Origin: Dillenia suffruticosa
Lineage: Eukaryota > Streptophyta > Magnoliopsida > Dilleniales > Dilleniaceae
DNA: 64,000 bases
Assembly (NCBI GenBank): GCA_033439265.1
Contig: JAVTVX010000001.1
Span: 18,742,608 to 18,806,607 of the forward strand
Direction: 5' to 3'
Program-made: the position numbers and the translations under genes
Shown: one piece after another, positions 62,611 through 64,000 of the stretch
Numbering within the stretch: position 1 is the stretch's first letter
Layout: each line of letters starts with the position of its first letter
The notes under the pieces: model-generated
The model's input: only the letters and a program-made list of their open reading frames with translations
Databases searched by the model: none
Told to the model about the DNA's origin: nothing

Positions 62611-64000
62611 ACTCGGAGAAATCTACGATGGAGAATTAGGGTTCCGTCGAATTGCAGGAAAAGGGACGATTTGTAGAGACAGAGAGAGAAGCGTGCGAAT
62701 CTTAGAAGGTGGGTTGTCAAGTGTTGTGGACCGCAGATAAAGGTTGGGCTGGTCCATTCGGCCCGGGATTCCTTTCCCCGGTAAATGCCAAGTCCATGTA
62801 TTTCTTTTTTTTTTTTTGCACTTAACCGAATAATATTCAAGTTTCACCTTATTAATTTGATCCGAGTATTATAAAATCTATTAAACGGTTAGCTCTTCTA
62901 AATCTTTTTTTTTTATTCCTGAGACTCAAACTCAAGAGTTTAATTAAAAAGATAAAATATTCTATCATTCAATTCAAAAGAGTTTGATCCAAATTTATGT
63001 ATTTCAATACAAGATTTTTTTTTCATTTTCTTTTGTATAAGCCACGTAATTATATTGAATTATATTAAATTTTAAAAAAATTAAATTTTAAAAAAATTAA
63101 ATTTTAAAAAAATTAAATTTTTTGAAAATCTATTTTAATATATACAAAATTTTAATTTAAAATTTTAATTAAAAAATATCAATATATAATCACCAGGTCA
63201 ACTAAACATTAATTCAATACATGCATGATCTTTTATCACTGACCTAAATGATCTCAAATTAATTTTATTTTGGATGAGAATTTTGTTATATTTGGATCAT
63301 ATTTTGTCAATCTTCTTAGCCATAAAATTAGAACCTTAATAAGACAGACTTGATTTGACATTAAGAAAATATTTGATATTGTTAAAATAAAAATGTAAAA
63401 GACTACAATTTTCTTAGGTAAAATGGAAAAGACCACAATTTTTTAAAAGACCATATTTGCTTCCTTCAACAAAATTTAAAAAAGGCTAGATTGATAAAAG
63501 ACATGACCGAGGGGAAATAAGAATCTGCCATCTTTGGTAAAAATAAAAAAGAAAAAAAAAGTGAAGATCCAAAGAAAGCGAGGCCCAAGTGCAGGTGATG
63601 TAGACATGGAAGACAAACGGGAATACAGTACTTGAAAGTTAGAATGTAATAAAAGAATTTGGAAAGTTGGTGGAGTGCAAACAAGACAAGGTAGTAAACT
63701 ATGTTGAAAGCTGTGGTTTTGCCAAAATCTACTTTATATAATAACAGGCTAATATGAGAGTCCACGTTGGATTCCATACCAGAAGATTCAAATTACTCAG
63801 ATTTGGAAAAGGGTGAAGAAGAATTTCCCAGGCCCTCCAATTGGGGACTCTGACCTATAATAGAGCCACCCTTGATGGAGGAAAAGACTCGCAAGACTGT
63901 CGAAAAAAAAAATTTTCATTGATTGTAGCGGTGGGAAAAGAATTGATAACGTCTTCTTAAAATTATTGGATAATCGATTTAATGAAATATAATATTAAAT
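62611..64000. other. Promoter side of the XS gene and AT-rich end of window
   Basis: 62611-62790 is the presumed XS leader/promoter. A SINE family A copy follows. 63062-63122 contains four near-identical ttaaattttaaaaaaa units in tandem. No gene is recognised to the end of the window. Confidence 0.5.
62796..63005 (-). mobile_element. SINE family A copy with likely 9-bp target duplication
   Basis: atgtatttc occurs at 62796-62804 and 62997-63005. Between them are a T-run, cttaaccgaataatattcaa, aatttgatccgagtattata, ctattaaacggttagctctt and a head with actcaaactcaagagtttaa. The layout equals the copy at 28955-29125. Confidence 0.65.

Overview
This is a stretch of nuclear DNA from a flowering plant, most likely a eudicot. 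The evidence is AT-rich intergenic DNA, GT-AG introns, proteins with plastid or mitochondrial leaders, an Au-type SINE, L1- and RTE-type LINE debris, a hAT-type element and many CT/GA and TA microsatellites. I cannot name the species. Nothing bacterial, viral or organellar was seen.

Nine protein-coding genes are supported. In order they are: a small glyoxalase-I-fold protein (+, 932-2817); a seed-maturation (SMP) LEA protein with an in-frame stop in its last exon (+, 4492-5347); an OVATE family protein (+, 9351-9989); plastid SecE, whose leader is out of frame with its core (+, 20285-20823); a ten-exon cytosolic-type cysteine synthase (-, 21848-25454, with a leader intron); ferredoxin C1 (+, 29386-29823); an organelle-type uL18 protein (-, 30425-31474); a FRIGIDA-like 4 protein (-, 35332-40093); and an XS-domain protein spread over 16 kb by two very long introns (-, 46710-62610). 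From memory of Arabidopsis, the orthologues of these nine genes sit in three separate paralogous blocks (At2g32090-100, At3g22430-500, At4g14860-900). This window would then hold the unfractionated ancestral order.

Region by region: 0-10 kb is gene-rich, with SINE insertions between LEA and OFP. From 10 to 20 kb is a gene desert with LINE debris, SINEs and long TA tracts. From 20 to 31.5 kb are four housekeeping plastid, sulfur and translation genes arranged as convergent pairs (SECE1/OASTL and FdC1/uL18), separated by a LINE remnant. From 31.5 to 35 kb is intergenic DNA with a LINE ORF1 relic. From 35 to 40 kb is FRL4, whose first intron contains diverged tandem copies of its own exon-1/intron-1 junction. 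From 40 to 46.7 kb is intergenic and SINE-rich. From 46.7 to 62.6 kb is the XS gene, whose introns hold a complete non-autonomous hAT element, an RTE LINE fragment, an Au SINE, a decayed L1-like LINE and a nested foldback.

The genes do not form a pathway or an operon. The shared story is conserved gene order with lineage-specific decay (LEA, perhaps SECE1) and heavy retroposon traffic. Exon boundaries were derived by hand from reading frame and GT-AG rules. Arabidopsis locus numbers are from memory and should be checked.
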